Below, piece by piece: positions 44,263 through 53,281 of a stretch of 64,000 nucleotides of DNA. Numbering within the stretch: position 1 is the first letter of the stretch; every line of letters starts with the position of its first letter. The DNA is from Sphingobium fluviale (GTDB lineage Bacteria > Pseudomonadota > Alphaproteobacteria > Sphingomonadales > Sphingomonadaceae), in contig NZ_SBKP01000009.1 in the NCBI RefSeq assembly GCF_004122115.1, positions 62,001 through 126,000 on the forward strand. The letters are read 5' to 3'. Position numbers and translations under genes: made by a program. A model generated the notes under the pieces. It did no database searches and was not told where the DNA came from. It worked only from the letters and a program-made list of their open reading frames with translations.

Positions 44263-45209
44263 GCAGCGCACTCGTCATCGCCAGCCAGATGACGGAGAGC
44301 TTCAATGCGGGGTTACGCATGAAGGTTGATGCGACCGTGATCGCGGCGCCAGAGGAGTGTCCCTGGGTGGCTGCGAACGATGCTGACATCATGCTTGTGC
44401 GCCCGACTTCGGCGTGGACCGACAATCGCGATCTGGCTCGACCTGCCGCTTGGCCGGGCCGGCTCAAATGGGTCTATAGTGGCACCACGGGCATTGATTT
44501 CTACCCGCGCTGGTTGCTGGATGCGCCGGTCGTCACCTGTGGGCGGGGGATCGCATCCGATCAGATTGCAGATTATGTGATGGCAGCCATCTATCTCCAG
44601 GCCAAGGATCTGGAGGCGGTACGCGTTCATGCTCCCTCACAGTGGAAGACACGACCGCTTGGACGGATGGCAGGCAGCACGGTGGGCCTTTTAGGATTTG
44701 GTGCGATCGGCACGGCTGTGGCGCGGCGGGCGCTTGCTGCGGGCGTCCGCGTGACGGCGGTCCGCCGCCGTAAGTTGCCCAGCCCGGTTGACGGGGTTGA
44801 ATTGTTAGATCAACTCGAAGATGTCGTTGCCTCGGCTGATCACCTGGTGCTGGCGCTGCCGGCGACGGATTCCACGCGGCTCGTTATTGATGCGGCCATG
44901 CTTGGCTATGCTCGGCCGGGCGCGCACCTTATCAATGTTGGGCGTGGGGCAGTGTTGGATCATGAGGCTCTGATCGATGCGCTTGATGCCGGTCGGCTCG
45001 GCTTCGCCACGTTGGATGTGACCGAGCCTGAGCCACTACCGGAGGGTCATCGGTTGTGGACGCATGATCGAGTGCGGCTGACGCCCCATGTCTCGGCTAA
45101 CCATACGGATGTGCATGCAGTCCTCCTTGAGAGGGTTGCGGCCAATATCGACCGCTTTGTGCGGGGTGAGGCACTTGTTGATATAGTCGACAAGATTGCC
45201 GGCTATTGA
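44259..45209 (+). CDS. D-2-hydroxyacid dehydrogenase (NAD-binding)
   Basis: 316 residues with a GTG start overlapping the previous TGA (GTGA). Rossmann motif LLGFGAIGTAVARRAL; catalytic Arg in NVGRGAVLDHEAL, Glu in VTEPEPLPEGHRLW and His in LTPHVSANHT. The family reduces 2-oxo acids or oxidises D-2-hydroxy acids with NAD(P). Second gene of the flavoprotein-dehydrogenase-aldolase operon. Substrate unknown. Confidence 0.85.
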   Translation: MSSALVIASQMTESFNAGLRMKVDATVIAAPEECPWVAANDADIMLVRPTSAWTDNRDLARPAAWPGRLKWVYSGTTGIDFYPRWLLDAPVVTCGRGIASDQIADYVMAAIYLQAKDLEAVRVHAPSQWKTRPLGRMAGSTVGLLGFGAIGTAVARRALAAGVRVTAVRRRKLPSPVDGVELLDQLEDVVASADHLVLALPATDSTRLVIDAAMLGYARPGAHLINVGRGAVLDHEALIDALDAGRLGFATLDVTEPEPLPEGHRLWTHDRVRLTPHVSANHTDVHAVLLERVAANIDRFVRGEALVDIVDKIAGY

Positions 45210-45230
45210 TCCTGTAGGAAGGAAGCGCTT

Positions 45231-46013
45231 ATGAACCAGATAGACCCCGCCAGCAAACATGTCTGGCATCAGCAGGAGGGGGCTCCGCGCTCAATCGAGG
45301 AGGAACGCACGTACCGCAAGCGCAGGCTGGCGGCCTCCTATCGAATTTTCGCGCAGCGTGGTCTCGACCTCGGTCTGGCCGGTCATATTACCGTGCGCGA
45401 TCCTGAATATGCAGATCGCTTCTGGGTTGCGCCGCTCGGCCCGTGGTTTGGCCATATCCGTGTGTCCGATTTGGTGATGGTCGACCATGATGGCACAATC
45501 GTTTACGGCAAGGGACCAATCAATCAGGCAGGCTTTGCCATCCATTCGGTGTTGCACGCGGCGCGTGCAGATGTCGTTGCTGCTGCGCACTCCCATTCTA
45601 TTTATGGCAAGGCTTGGTCTACGCTGGGCCGATTGCTTGATCCGATTACGCAGGATGCCTGCTTTTTCTATGAGCAGCATGCGTTGTATGAGACGTTTGG
45701 CGGTGTGGTACTGGATACCTCAGAGGGAGAGCGGATTGCCCAGGCGCTTGGTGACAAAAAGGCTGTGATTTTGCAAAACCACGGCATATTGACGGTCGGG
45801 CAGAGCGTCGAGAATGCAGTGATGAGTTATATCATGTTGGAGAATTGCTGTGAGACGCAGTTGCTGGCTGAAGCCGCAGGAAACGTGAAATTGATCCCGC
45901 AAGAGGTTGCCCAGTACACATCAAACCAGATGAAACGCAGAGATGCAGCCGCGGCGGGCTTCCAGCCGTTCTGGGAGAGGATTTTGAGGGAGCAACCAGA
46001 CTTTCTCGAATAG
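45231..46013 (+). CDS. Class II aldolase/adducin family protein
   Basis: 260 residues; GGAAGGAAG precedes the start. Zinc-type histidines in AAHSHSIYGKAW and LQNHGILTVG, and IAQALGDKKAVI, fit the AraD/fuculose-aldolase/adducin fold. Members act as aldolases, epimerases or decarboxylases on hydroxy acids and sugars. It starts 21 bases after the dehydrogenase. Right of it is IS debris, so the operon may have lost later genes. Confidence 0.85.
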   Translation: MNQIDPASKHVWHQQEGAPRSIEEERTYRKRRLAASYRIFAQRGLDLGLAGHITVRDPEYADRFWVAPLGPWFGHIRVSDLVMVDHDGTIVYGKGPINQAGFAIHSVLHAARADVVAAAHSHSIYGKAWSTLGRLLDPITQDACFFYEQHALYETFGGVVLDTSEGERIAQALGDKKAVILQNHGILTVGQSVENAVMSYIMLENCCETQLLAEAAGNVKLIPQEVAQYTSNQMKRRDAAAAGFQPFWERILREQPDFLE

Positions 46014-46075
46014 TTAGGATCAGACCCAGGCGGCGTTGACAAAAGGGATTTACAAGCAAGAGCCTGCACGGACAG

Positions 46076-46330
46076 TCAAGGACGCGCTCTCAGCTTCCTC
46101 CTGACCGGTAGCAAGGCTTTCCGACTACACCGTGGCTGATGACCTGATGGTGCTGTCGCTGCCAAAACCCAATGGGCTGCCCGCCGACAAGGGCTATGAC
46201 GGTGCCGCTTCCGCGAAAACCTGCTGTGGCGCGGCATCCCTCCGGTTATCCCGCCCCGCTCCAGATGACAGTCCCAGATGACACGATGAATTGCTTTGAA
46301 CGCTGCCGCCATGCGGAGCTTCAAAGAATA
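46076..46330 (+). pseudogene. Decayed IS5-family transposase fragment
   Basis: Read on the plus strand with frameshifts, the segments LSFLLTGSK, DYTVADDLM, LPADKGYDGA and FRENLLWRGIPPVIPPRSR correspond to the middle of IS5-type DDE transposases (the DKGYD motif is part of the active site). Stops and frame changes make it non-functional. No intact ends were found. Confidence 0.75.
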
Positions 46331-46419
46331 GTGTGACCTTACAGGCCACGCTTCCTAAGCGAGCGGACTATGTACTTGGCAAGAAATGTGAACAAAGAAC
46401 TCTCTCAATATCCATATTT

Positions 46420-46459
46420 AGAGGAGTTTTCGATCTGATCGAATCAGATCGACTGCTCT
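46420..46459. repeat. Dispersed palindrome related to the 9933-10033 repeat
   Basis: CGATCTGAT (46431-46439) and ATCAGATCG (46443-46451) form a hairpin with loop CGA, extended by imperfect outer arms (AGAGGAG and CTGCTCTC). It is bordered by TTTAGAG on the left and CTCTCATTCTTTGTTTTATCG on the right, the same edge pattern as the repeat near 9933. No gene lies in 46331-46536. Confidence 0.65.
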
Positions 46460-46536
46460 CATTCTTTGTTTTATCGTGATTTCTCAATCGTCAGATGATA
46501 CCATTTGACTGAAAATCGTTCTAAGCGGCGGCTGCG

Positions 46537-46833
46537 TCAGTAACTCACCAACGTCTGTGTGTGCAAAAGCCGCGGTGCCTCAGCAAAATACTCGCCGACA
46601 TTTGCGCGCCAGGCCGTGTACTGCGGGGAGTTTCGGAACATGTCCATGTGATGGGCAACTGACTCCCATTGTATTAAAAGCATGACTGTCGATGGGTGCT
46701 CTATGACACGATGCACCTCAAAGGCGATGAAGCCTGGCGATTCCTCGAATAACGACCGGGATCTCTCAACCCCAGCCACGAATTGCTCAACCATGCCTGC
46801 CTTCAATGGAATTTCAACAACCTCTGTAATCAC
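46537..46833 (-). CDS. Antibiotic-biosynthesis-monooxygenase (ABM) fold protein
   Basis: 98 residues of one dimeric alpha/beta-barrel ABM domain: MITEVVEIPLKAGMVEQFV, SPGFIAFEVHRVIEHPST, VMLLIQWESVAHHM. ABM proteins include cofactor-free quinone monooxygenases and haem-degrading enzymes; activity is not predictable here. ATG overlaps the MFS stop by four bases, forming a two-gene unit. Confidence 0.82.
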   Translation of the reverse strand: MITEVVEIPLKAGMVEQFVAGVERSRSLFEESPGFIAFEVHRVIEHPSTVMLLIQWESVAHHMDMFRNSPQYTAWRANVGEYFAEAPRLLHTQTLVSY

Positions 46834-48071
46834 GCCGCCTCATCCTTTTTCGATAATCGAAACACCGTCTGACCTTCAGCCAACGCAGCCATAAAAACAA
46901 CTAGCCCGCCAACCATGCCTACTGTAGCCACTGCTAGCCAGCCTGCATGGTAGTAAATGGTTACACCGAAGGCCGATCCGATAGCGCCACAAAGAAATAT
47001 GACTGTCATGTAGACAGCATTGATCCGGCCCCGCACTTCCGGTGGCACCTCCAAAACAACTATTCTGCTCAAAACCTGAGAGACCTGTATTGAGCCATCT
47101 ATAACCAGTGAGGTTGCGGCTAGCCACAAAGCCATCAGGGCAATCCCGAAAGGAGCGCCGAACTGCACTGAAAGGGCGGAACAAAGGAAGGCACCGGAAA
47201 CACACAAGGCGGCAACAATTGTTCCAGTCCGTATGGCCCCCCGTTCCGCTATGCGTCCGGCAAGCGGTGCAGCAAGGACACCACCAGCCCCAACCAAGGC
47301 GAAAAGTCCGATCGCTGGTTTGCCAAAACCGAAATGCTCGGCCAGCAAAATTGGAAAGGTTGCCCAGAACATGGTGAAGCATCCGAACAGCACGGCCTGA
47401 TACATAGTCCTTCGCCAAACGGGCGTTTCCGCCACAAAAAGAGCAAACATCGAAACGATCGTGCGCCAATAGGCAATGCGGACTTGCGGCTGGCGGGGAG
47501 GCATTATCCACCACAACGCCACACCAAGCACTGCAGTCGCAGCGGCGGATAAAATATAGACCGAACGCCAGCCCCATGCAGCCGCAGCAAACAGAGCAAA
47601 AGGCCTAGCGAACATGACAGAGGCAAGGATGCCTGACATCACGCTGCCCATGACCCGGCCCAGGCGGGCTTTCGGGATCATCAATGATAGATAAGGGATC
47701 AGCACCTGTGCACCGCTTGAAAAAATACCGATCACGAGGGCGCAAAATAGAAAGGTGAGTGCAGAACTGGCGCATGCAACGCCGACAATGCCAATCAGCG
47801 TCAGGACGATGCATGTGAGCACCAGCCTACGGTTTTCTATGATGTCTACGAGTGGCACGAGCAAAAAAAGGCCCATACCATAGCCGAGTTGGCTCGCTCC
47901 CACTACAGCTCCAGCATACTGTGGGTGTATGTGGATATCCGCCGCAATCGTTGTCAACAGAGGTTGTGCATAATATAGGTTTGCAACGAACAAAGCGGCG
48001 CTCGCGCCAGCAGCTATCAATAGCAAAGGTGAAGCGGCATTGTCCGATTTGCTGAGTGCCGTCTCTGTCAT
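46830..48071 (-). CDS. MFS transporter
   Basis: 413 residues from MTETALSKSDNAASP; AGGGA precedes this ATG. Twelve membrane helices, with the N-terminal VANLYYAQPLLTTIAADI pattern and GYGMGLFLLVPLVDIIENRRLV, the MFS loop 2-3 region (DHA1-type exporter-like). Transcribed away from the amidohydrolase, with the ABM gene translationally coupled. Probably drug or metabolite efflux. Confidence 0.85.
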   Translation of the reverse strand: MTETALSKSDNAASPLLLIAAGASAALFVANLYYAQPLLTTIAADIHIHPQYAGAVVGASQLGYGMGLFLLVPLVDIIENRRLVLTCIVLTLIGIVGVACASSALTFLFCALVIGIFSSGAQVLIPYLSLMIPKARLGRVMGSVMSGILASVMFARPFALFAAAAWGWRSVYILSAAATAVLGVALWWIMPPRQPQVRIAYWRTIVSMFALFVAETPVWRRTMYQAVLFGCFTMFWATFPILLAEHFGFGKPAIGLFALVGAGGVLAAPLAGRIAERGAIRTGTIVAALCVSGAFLCSALSVQFGAPFGIALMALWLAATSLVIDGSIQVSQVLSRIVVLEVPPEVRGRINAVYMTVIFLCGAIGSAFGVTIYYHAGWLAVATVGMVGGLVVFMAALAEGQTVFRLSKKDEAA

Positions 48072-48326
48072 CAACTTCCCTGATTTACGCCCGCAAGCGA
48101 GGGATGCCGATCCATATTTGCAACACATACGTTCCGGGCGATCACAAAAACTCGCAGGGGATACCTAGAATGTCACAATTGACATGCCGCCCCATCCATT
48201 TTCCAAGCAACTTTAATTCACAAACACAGATTGTGTCCAGCATCATTGAAAACGATTACCTGTTTAAAATGGCTCAGATTAGGCGTCCACAAATCACACA
48301 AATGCAGCCCACCTGGAGGGAAAACG
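48072..48326. promoter_or_regulatory. Divergent promoter region with a possible operator
   Basis: Shared by the MFS-ABM unit and the amidohydrolase-GTPase unit. An inverted repeat CACAA (48219-48223) / TTGTG (48231-48235), also readable as ACAC-AGATT-GTGT, could be a regulator site. A TTGACA at 48179-48184 has no clear -10 partner. A GGAGG site lies before the amidohydrolase ATG. No gene seen. Confidence 0.4.
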
Positions 48327-49568
48327 ATGACCTATGAACCTGCGATCACAAAGCCACAATCAGGCGATCCGGCAACATATGATCTTGTTATCCGCCGCGC
48401 ACATGTCTTCGACGGTCACAAAGCGCTTAATGGACTATACGACATAGCTGTCATGGGTGGAGAAATAGCCGCGGTATCAGCAAGTCCAATCCACGGTGCC
48501 AAAGAGATCGATGCTGCCGAGGGCTGGGTGATGCCTGGCTTAATAGACTCACATATCCATTTCTACAACGTCTTCGCCGTGTCTGACCCCGCATCGATGG
48601 ACGCCTTCGAGGAAAACGAGCTGCCAGGTCGTCTGGACTCGTTCCTCCAATATGGGGTGACTACTATCAAATCAGTTGGTGATCCGACTAGTGGCATTCT
48701 GGCGACACGAGCCAAAATAGCATCGGGACAGTTGCGTGGACCAAGGCTGCTGGCGACCGGTTGCGGCGTCACCGGGCGTGATGGACATCCTGCTGCCACC
48801 ATCTTCAGCAAAAACCCGTGGGCACGGGCGCGGTTTGCGGGCGAGGTAGGCACTGTGCAGGAAATGCGTGACCTGATCCACTATCTGGCGGACATGAAGG
48901 TGGATGCGATCAAGATCCTATCCGAAGGCGCCTGCGCCTGCCATAGCGACGAAAAATATGTGTGGCAGATTCCGGGTTTCCTCGGCCCCTTCGAGCTGGA
49001 ACGGCTTCCCCTCGATATGCTGCAAGCAGGCATAGAAACCGCGCATGAACGTGGCCTGCGGGCAACGGTTCACACAGCTCAACAGGATGTCGCGCGTGAG
49101 GCGATCGAAGCCGGCGCCGATGCGCTGGAGCATGGTGTCATGAACGAACCGATCACCGACGACTCCCTAATCCAATTGATGATAGACAGGGATGTCATGT
49201 TCGTGCCTACGCTTTATGCCCATGGCGAAGCCCATCCGGAACTTGTCGCCAATGTCAAGAAGGTCTCTGACGCCGGTGTCGGCATTGCGCTGGGCACAGA
49301 CACTTTCGCGGGCAAGGGCATTTACGGGGAAAACACGTTGGCGGAAACCGAGTTGATGGTTGCGGCAGGGATGACGCCACTTCAGTCGCTTGTTGCCGGC
49401 ACCAGCGCTGCCGCGAAGCAGTGCGAGCGCGCCGATCTCGGCGTGGTGGAACCGGGCAAACGTGCCGATCTATTGCTGCTGAGTGCTGATCCTACGGAGA
49501 ACATCAGCAACGTACGCAAGCTCCGAAAGGTGATCCTGAACGGCGAGATTGTCGTCGAGAAGGATTGA
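48327..49568 (+). CDS. Metal-dependent amidohydrolase (imidazolonepropionase-like)
   Basis: 413 residues from [18 protein letters not shown] lies about eight bases upstream. The amidohydrolase HxH is His76/His78 in [10 protein letters not shown]. Further ligands are candidates Lys in DAIKILSEG, His in ATVHTAQQD, His in LEHGVMNE and Asp in LGTDTFAG. Beta-sandwich flanks ([13 protein letters not shown] and [13 protein letters not shown]) complete the fold. It hydrolyses amide, lactam or related bonds; the substrate is unknown. It starts an operon with a metal-chaperone GTPase two bases downstream. Confidence 0.85.
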   Translation: MTYEPAITKPQSGDPATYDLVIRRAHVFDGHKALNGLYDIAVMGGEIAAVSASPIHGAKEIDAAEGWVMPGLIDSHIHFYNVFAVSDPASMDAFEENELPGRLDSFLQYGVTTIKSVGDPTSGILATRAKIASGQLRGPRLLATGCGVTGRDGHPAATIFSKNPWARARFAGEVGTVQEMRDLIHYLADMKVDAIKILSEGACACHSDEKYVWQIPGFLGPFELERLPLDMLQAGIETAHERGLRATVHTAQQDVAREAIEAGADALEHGVMNEPITDDSLIQLMIDRDVMFVPTLYAHGEAHPELVANVKKVSDAGVGIALGTDTFAGKGIYGENTLAETELMVAAGMTPLQSLVAGTSAAAKQCERADLGVVEPGKRADLLLLSADPTENISNVRKLRKVILNGEIVVEKD

Positions 49569-49570
49569 CC

Positions 49571-50569
49571 ATGGTTGATGCGCGCCTACCCGTTACGGTC
49601 CTCACCGGTTATCTCGGTGCCGGAAAGACGACACTGCTGAACCGCATCCTCTCAGAAAATCACGGTCGCCGCTATGCGGTGATTGTGAATGAATTCGGTG
49701 AACTCGGTGTCGACGGCGATTTGGTAGTCAATAGCGACGACCAGGTCTTGACTATGAACAATGGCTGCCTTTGCTGCACTGTTCGTGGCGACCTGATCCA
49801 AATCATCAATGATGTTCTCGATCGCGCGTCGGATCTTGACGGCATATTGATCGAAACCACTGGTCTCGCGCATCCGGCGCCGGTAGCCCAGACCTTCTTC
49901 ATGGATAAGAGCATCTCCGCCCGCACACGTCTGGACGCCTTCGTGACAGTTGCGGATGCCAAGCACCTCAGCCAACAACTAGATAATGCCATAGAGGCTC
50001 AAGCGCAGATCGCTTGCGCTGACCTGATCCTGCTGAACAAAATCGATCTGGTGGACCCGGATCAGCTAACCGCTTGTAAAAAGCGTATCCGGGCGATCAA
50101 CCCCGATGCGGAGATCCGTCATACGCTGCGGTCTGCTATTCCGGCCTCAGAAGTGTTGGATCGAAATGCATTCGACCTCGCATGCGGGAATATTAATCCT
50201 GAAAGACTGGTGGTTGACACACATCACCATCACCACGGACATCATCACAGTAATGGCGTTGGTAGCTTCAGTATGGAAGTTGACCGGCCGCTTAACCTTG
50301 AGCGGTTCCTCCCCTGGATCGAAAATCTGATAGCCAAATGTGGTGATGACCTGTTTCGTGTGAAAGGCGTTCTCGATTTCGAGGGTGAAAACCGCCGCTT
50401 TGTGTTTCAGGCTGTTCATCGCATCGCGGAGGGTGATTTCCTTGGCGAATGGTCTAGTAATCAACGCAAATCGAAACTGGTTTTCATCGGGCGCAATCTT
50501 GATCGCGATCGCCTACGCAGAAACTTTGAAGCTTGCCAAACGAAACCTAAAGCTCTGATATCAGGCTAA
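49571..50569 (+). CDS. COG0523 (CobW/ZNG-type) metal-chaperone GTPase
   Basis: 332 residues. Walker A GYLGAGKT (13-20), metal-binding CxCC at Cys66, Cys68 and Cys69 (NNGCLCCTV), Walker B-like ILIETTGL and guanine motif NKID (156-159). A His-rich loop (218-226, HHHHHGHHH) may hold metal. A CobW C-terminal domain follows. COG0523 proteins insert Zn, Co, Ni or Fe into client enzymes. The two-base gap to the amidohydrolase suggests that enzyme is the client. Confidence 0.9.
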   Translation: MVDARLPVTVLTGYLGAGKTTLLNRILSENHGRRYAVIVNEFGELGVDGDLVVNSDDQVLTMNNGCLCCTVRGDLIQIINDVLDRASDLDGILIETTGLAHPAPVAQTFFMDKSISARTRLDAFVTVADAKHLSQQLDNAIEAQAQIACADLILLNKIDLVDPDQLTACKKRIRAINPDAEIRHTLRSAIPASEVLDRNAFDLACGNINPERLVVDTHHHHHGHHHSNGVGSFSMEVDRPLNLERFLPWIENLIAKCGDDLFRVKGVLDFEGENRRFVFQAVHRIAEGDFLGEWSSNQRKSKLVFIGRNLDRDRLRRNFEACQTKPKALISG

Positions 50570-50639
50570 GTGTTCAGTCCCGGCATTTTATGGTGCATTA
50601 TTCATGCGGGAAAGGAAGGATGCACTATGGGGCAGGATC

Positions 50640-50872
50640 TATGCGGGAGGGCTGGGACGACTGAGGCAGTTGGTTGAGCGATACCGCACAGTCAAGAGAG
50701 CCTGAGTTGCCCGGAGGCGATCGACTGGACCAGCAAGCTCGCCTTTGTCGAACTGCACGTGCAACCTGAAGACGCTGCGCGGCCTCACGTCATACGAATA
50801 CATCCGCAAAGGCTCTGCAAACCAACCTCAATGCCTCACCCTAAGCCCGAACTATCAAATGAGGGGACTATA
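50640..50872 (+). pseudogene. IS481-family transposase remnant at the island's right edge
   Basis: The plus-strand segment reading NLKTLRGLTSYEYIRKG and ending near YQMRGLYK matches the C-terminal pattern of IS481 transposases (LKTLRGLTPYEFICK ... HQMPGL). Upstream pieces are frameshifted. The remnant fills most of the 50570-50886 spacer and marks the border with core DNA. Confidence 0.65.
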
Positions 50873-50886
50873 CAAATAGAGCGATG

Positions 50887-51960
50887 CTAACGTCGAAAGA
50901 TTTTCCGCAAGGCTGCCTCGGCCTCCAGCCGCCAGTCGGGCCGCTCCAGCGCCCACCAGTTCAGCTCTTCCGCGCCGGTAGACAGGCTGTGCTTGTAGCG
51001 GTCCTTGCCCGCGAGGAAGGAGTAGAGCTTTAGGTCGCGTGCGGCATAATGCGCCACGGCGGCAGCATGGCACATCAGGCCGGGCTTGGATTTGGCGGTG
51101 CGCGGCTGGGCGAAGGCGGACTGATAGTTCATCGCCCGGCCCGCCCACACGAAATTGAGCAGATAGCCGACGGGTGTTTCTCCGCTGGAGACTCTGAGCA
51201 GCTCGACAGTGCCGTCTGTTAATCCGGCGCGGGTAATCCGGCTCGCGAAATCGCGAAAAAAGGCACTGTCCCACGCATTGTCGGTGTGGCGGCCCGCGTT
51301 CATCACGCGCATATCCTCCAGCCAGAGGTCGAGCGTTGCCAGATTCGTCGCGCTTTCGATCGCCAGTTCTGCCGGCTCATCTTTCAGCGAGCGCTTTATC
51401 TGCCCGCGTGTGTTGGCGCTCAGCAGAGAGAGATAGTCCCCGCCGGCTTCGCGCACGGCCTTGAGGTCTGCATTATAAGCGGGCGAGGCATCGCGGATCA
51501 CGCGGCGGCGCACACCCGGCACCTCGGTCAGCATGGAACCAAAGCCAAGGCCGGAAAGATGGAGCACCCTCCAGTCGTCCCGTTCGGCCATCGCTTCGCA
51601 AAAGGCATGAACGCACAGCGGCAGCGTATCCTTAGTACATAAAATGCCATTATACTCGATGAAGGGGCGGTCGGCATCGATATCGCCCGCCTCGTTGAGC
51701 CACAGCGCGGGCACGGAGCCGAGCAGGCGCTTCGCCTGTCCCTCGCCGATCAGGGCCAGCCCCTCGTCACGCATCTCGTCGCCTATAACGAGCAGTTGCG
51801 GCAACGAGACTCCTTGTTCGTACATCGCGCCGAGCCAGCTTCCCATCCATGTCCAGCGCAAAAAGAAGGAGGGGGGCTGAGCCTCCTGTTCCAGCGCATG
51901 CCAGCGCGCGCCCAGTGTGGGCAGGTCTGTGATATCCTCGAAACGGGCAGTAAGATGCAT
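50887..51960 (-). CDS. GNAT-fold acetyltransferase, BcsL/CelD-like
   Basis: 357 residues from MHLTARFEDITDLP; an upstream start at 52038 is possible but would overlap ung. It has the CelD/BcsL GNAT pattern: RWHALEQEAQPPSFFLRWTW near the start, and C-terminal GYLLNFVWAGRAMNYQSAF and LKLYSFLAGKDRYKHSLS. Members acylate polysaccharides or transfer amino-acyl groups; the target is unknown. First core gene right of the island. Its GC content matches the core. Confidence 0.78.
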   Translation of the reverse strand: MHLTARFEDITDLPTLGARWHALEQEAQPPSFFLRWTWMGSWLGAMYEQGVSLPQLLVIGDEMRDEGLALIGEGQAKRLLGSVPALWLNEAGDIDADRPFIEYNGILCTKDTLPLCVHAFCEAMAERDDWRVLHLSGLGFGSMLTEVPGVRRRVIRDASPAYNADLKAVREAGGDYLSLLSANTRGQIKRSLKDEPAELAIESATNLATLDLWLEDMRVMNAGRHTDNAWDSAFFRDFASRITRAGLTDGTVELLRVSSGETPVGYLLNFVWAGRAMNYQSAFAQPRTAKSKPGLMCHAAAVAHYAARDLKLYSFLAGKDRYKHSLSTGAEELNWWALERPDWRLEAEAALRKIFRR

Positions 51961-52027
51961 GATATTCAGCCTTAACAATGCCGGACGAAGCTTTGCATGA
52001 TCGCAGATATTCCTTAACATAGCTCTG

Positions 52028-52747
52028 ATGAACGACACAGACCCGATTGCTCATCGTCCGGCGCCCCGGCTTGATCCGAGCTGGGCGGAGCCGCTGGCCG
52101 ATATGTTCGCCGCGCCGATGATGGCGGACTTGCGCGCGTTCCTGTTGGCGCAGAAGGCGCAGGGAAAGCGCATCTTCCCAAAAGGCAGCGAATATTTCCG
52201 CGCGCTGGACCTTACGCCGCTGGACAAGGTGCGCGTCGTCATTTTGGGGCAAGACCCCTATCATGGCGAGGGGCAGGCGCATGGCCTGTGCTTCTCGGTG
52301 CAACGCGGTGTGCGCCCGCCGCCGAGCCTCGTTAACATCTTCAAGGAGATGAAGACCGATTTGGGGCTGGACCCGCCGCGTCACGGCAACCTGACTCACT
52401 GGGCGGAGCAGGGCGTGCTGCTGTTGAACAGCGTGCTGACGGTGGAGATGGGGCAGGCCGCCAGCCATCAGGGTCGCGGGTGGGAGAAGTTCACCGATGC
52501 GGTCATCGCGCTGGTGGCGCGTCAGGAACGGCCGGTCGTGTTCATCCTCTGGGGCGCCTACGCCCAGAAAAAAGCCGCGTTTGTGCAGGATGTGAGCCAG
52601 GGCGGGCGGCATCTGGTGATCCGCTCCGCACACCCCTCGCCCTTGTCAGCGCATAATGGCTTTTTCGGCAGCCGTCCGTTCAGCCGCGCGAATGATTTCC
52701 TGATCGCGCATGGCCAGCCACCGATAGACTGGAAACTGCCTGAATAG
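52028..52747 (+). CDS. ung: Uracil-DNA glycosylase, family 1
   Basis: 239 residues. Motif [19 protein letters not shown] carries the catalytic Asp; motif B is [29 protein letters not shown] and [11 protein letters not shown] are standard family-1 segments. It removes uracil from DNA. Divergent from the GNAT gene, so the 51961-52027 spacer holds both promoters. Confidence 0.97.
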   Translation: MNDTDPIAHRPAPRLDPSWAEPLADMFAAPMMADLRAFLLAQKAQGKRIFPKGSEYFRALDLTPLDKVRVVILGQDPYHGEGQAHGLCFSVQRGVRPPPSLVNIFKEMKTDLGLDPPRHGNLTHWAEQGVLLLNSVLTVEMGQAASHQGRGWEKFTDAVIALVARQERPVVFILWGAYAQKKAAFVQDVSQGGRHLVIRSAHPSPLSAHNGFFGSRPFSRANDFLIAHGQPPIDWKLPE

Positions 52748-52792
52748 CGCTGCCCGGATTTGGTTTAGACGGAGCCGAAAAGTTCGATTTTC

Positions 52793-52841
52793 GAGCATCG
52801 GAGCGCAGCGTACTTCAAGGTACGTGAGCACCGAAGCGCAG
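52793..52841. repeat. Sphingomonad-type composite repeat with 16-base direct copies
   Basis: GAGCATCGGAGCGCAG (52793-52808) and GAGCACCGAAGCGCAG (52826-52841) are near-identical direct copies (14 of 16). They enclose an inverted repeat CGTAC-TTCAAG-GTACG (52809-52824). From memory, such GAGCACCGAAGCGCAG units are frequent in sphingomonad spacers. Lies between the ung and DUF3035 3' ends. Confidence 0.7.
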
Positions 52842-52876
52842 AAAATAGAGCTTTGCAGGCCCGTATGGGCCAAATC

Positions 52877-53281
52877 CTAGTTCGCTACGGCGCGTCCGTA
52901 TTGGCCGTCACCCTCAGGCGCGGAGAGGATATCACGCGTGGTGGCGCCCTTGTCGACCAGATTGATGGCCGGATCGCCAACGGCGGAACGGATGCCGGGC
53001 AGGGCATTGTCGCGCCCTGCGGCAGAAAGGGTCGCTGCTTCGCTGGCGGAGCGAGCAGCAGGCGGGCCGAACATTGCTTCCATCGCCTGACGGCTGGCTT
53101 CGGGCGTTACTGTCGGCGCTGCGCCGGGCGCGGGGGGCACCAGCGCGAAGTCGGGCGGGATCACCAGTGGCGCCTGCCGCGTCACCTGCATTTCGTCCGG
53201 GCGGGAGCGGTTGAACACCCCGCTCGATCCGCAGGCGGACAATGTGGCGACAAGGGCGGCGGCAACAACAAGTTTACGCAT
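52877..53281 (-). CDS. DUF3035 lipoprotein, BamF-like
   Basis: 134 residues from MRKLVVAAALVATLSAC; lipobox LSAC|G gives a short lipoprotein. RSRPDEMQVTRQAPLVIPPDF is the DUF3035 signature, with a Pro/Ala-rich tail. In Caulobacter a related lipoprotein (BamF) belongs to the outer-membrane beta-barrel assembly machine; by analogy it may act there. The ATG overlaps the lspA stop by one base (TGATG), so it is co-translated with the enzyme that matures it. Confidence 0.82.
   Translation of the reverse strand: MRKLVVAAALVATLSACGSSGVFNRSRPDEMQVTRQAPLVIPPDFALVPPAPGAAPTVTPEASRQAMEAMFGPPAARSASEAATLSAAGRDNALPGIRSAVGDPAINLVDKGATTRDILSAPEGDGQYGRAVAN

Noticed and set aside
48179-48217. Sigma-70 promoter with TTGACA at 48179
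   Set aside because: No acceptable -10 at 16-18 bases; the TTTAAT is too far downstream.
50210-50255. His-rich stretch (tag-like)
   Set aside because: Natural metal-binding loop of COG0523 GTPases, not a cloning artefact; the surrounding sequence is continuous.
33735-50886. Integrative element inserted at a tRNA
   Set aside because: No tRNA, attachment repeat or integrase was seen; borders are IS elements.
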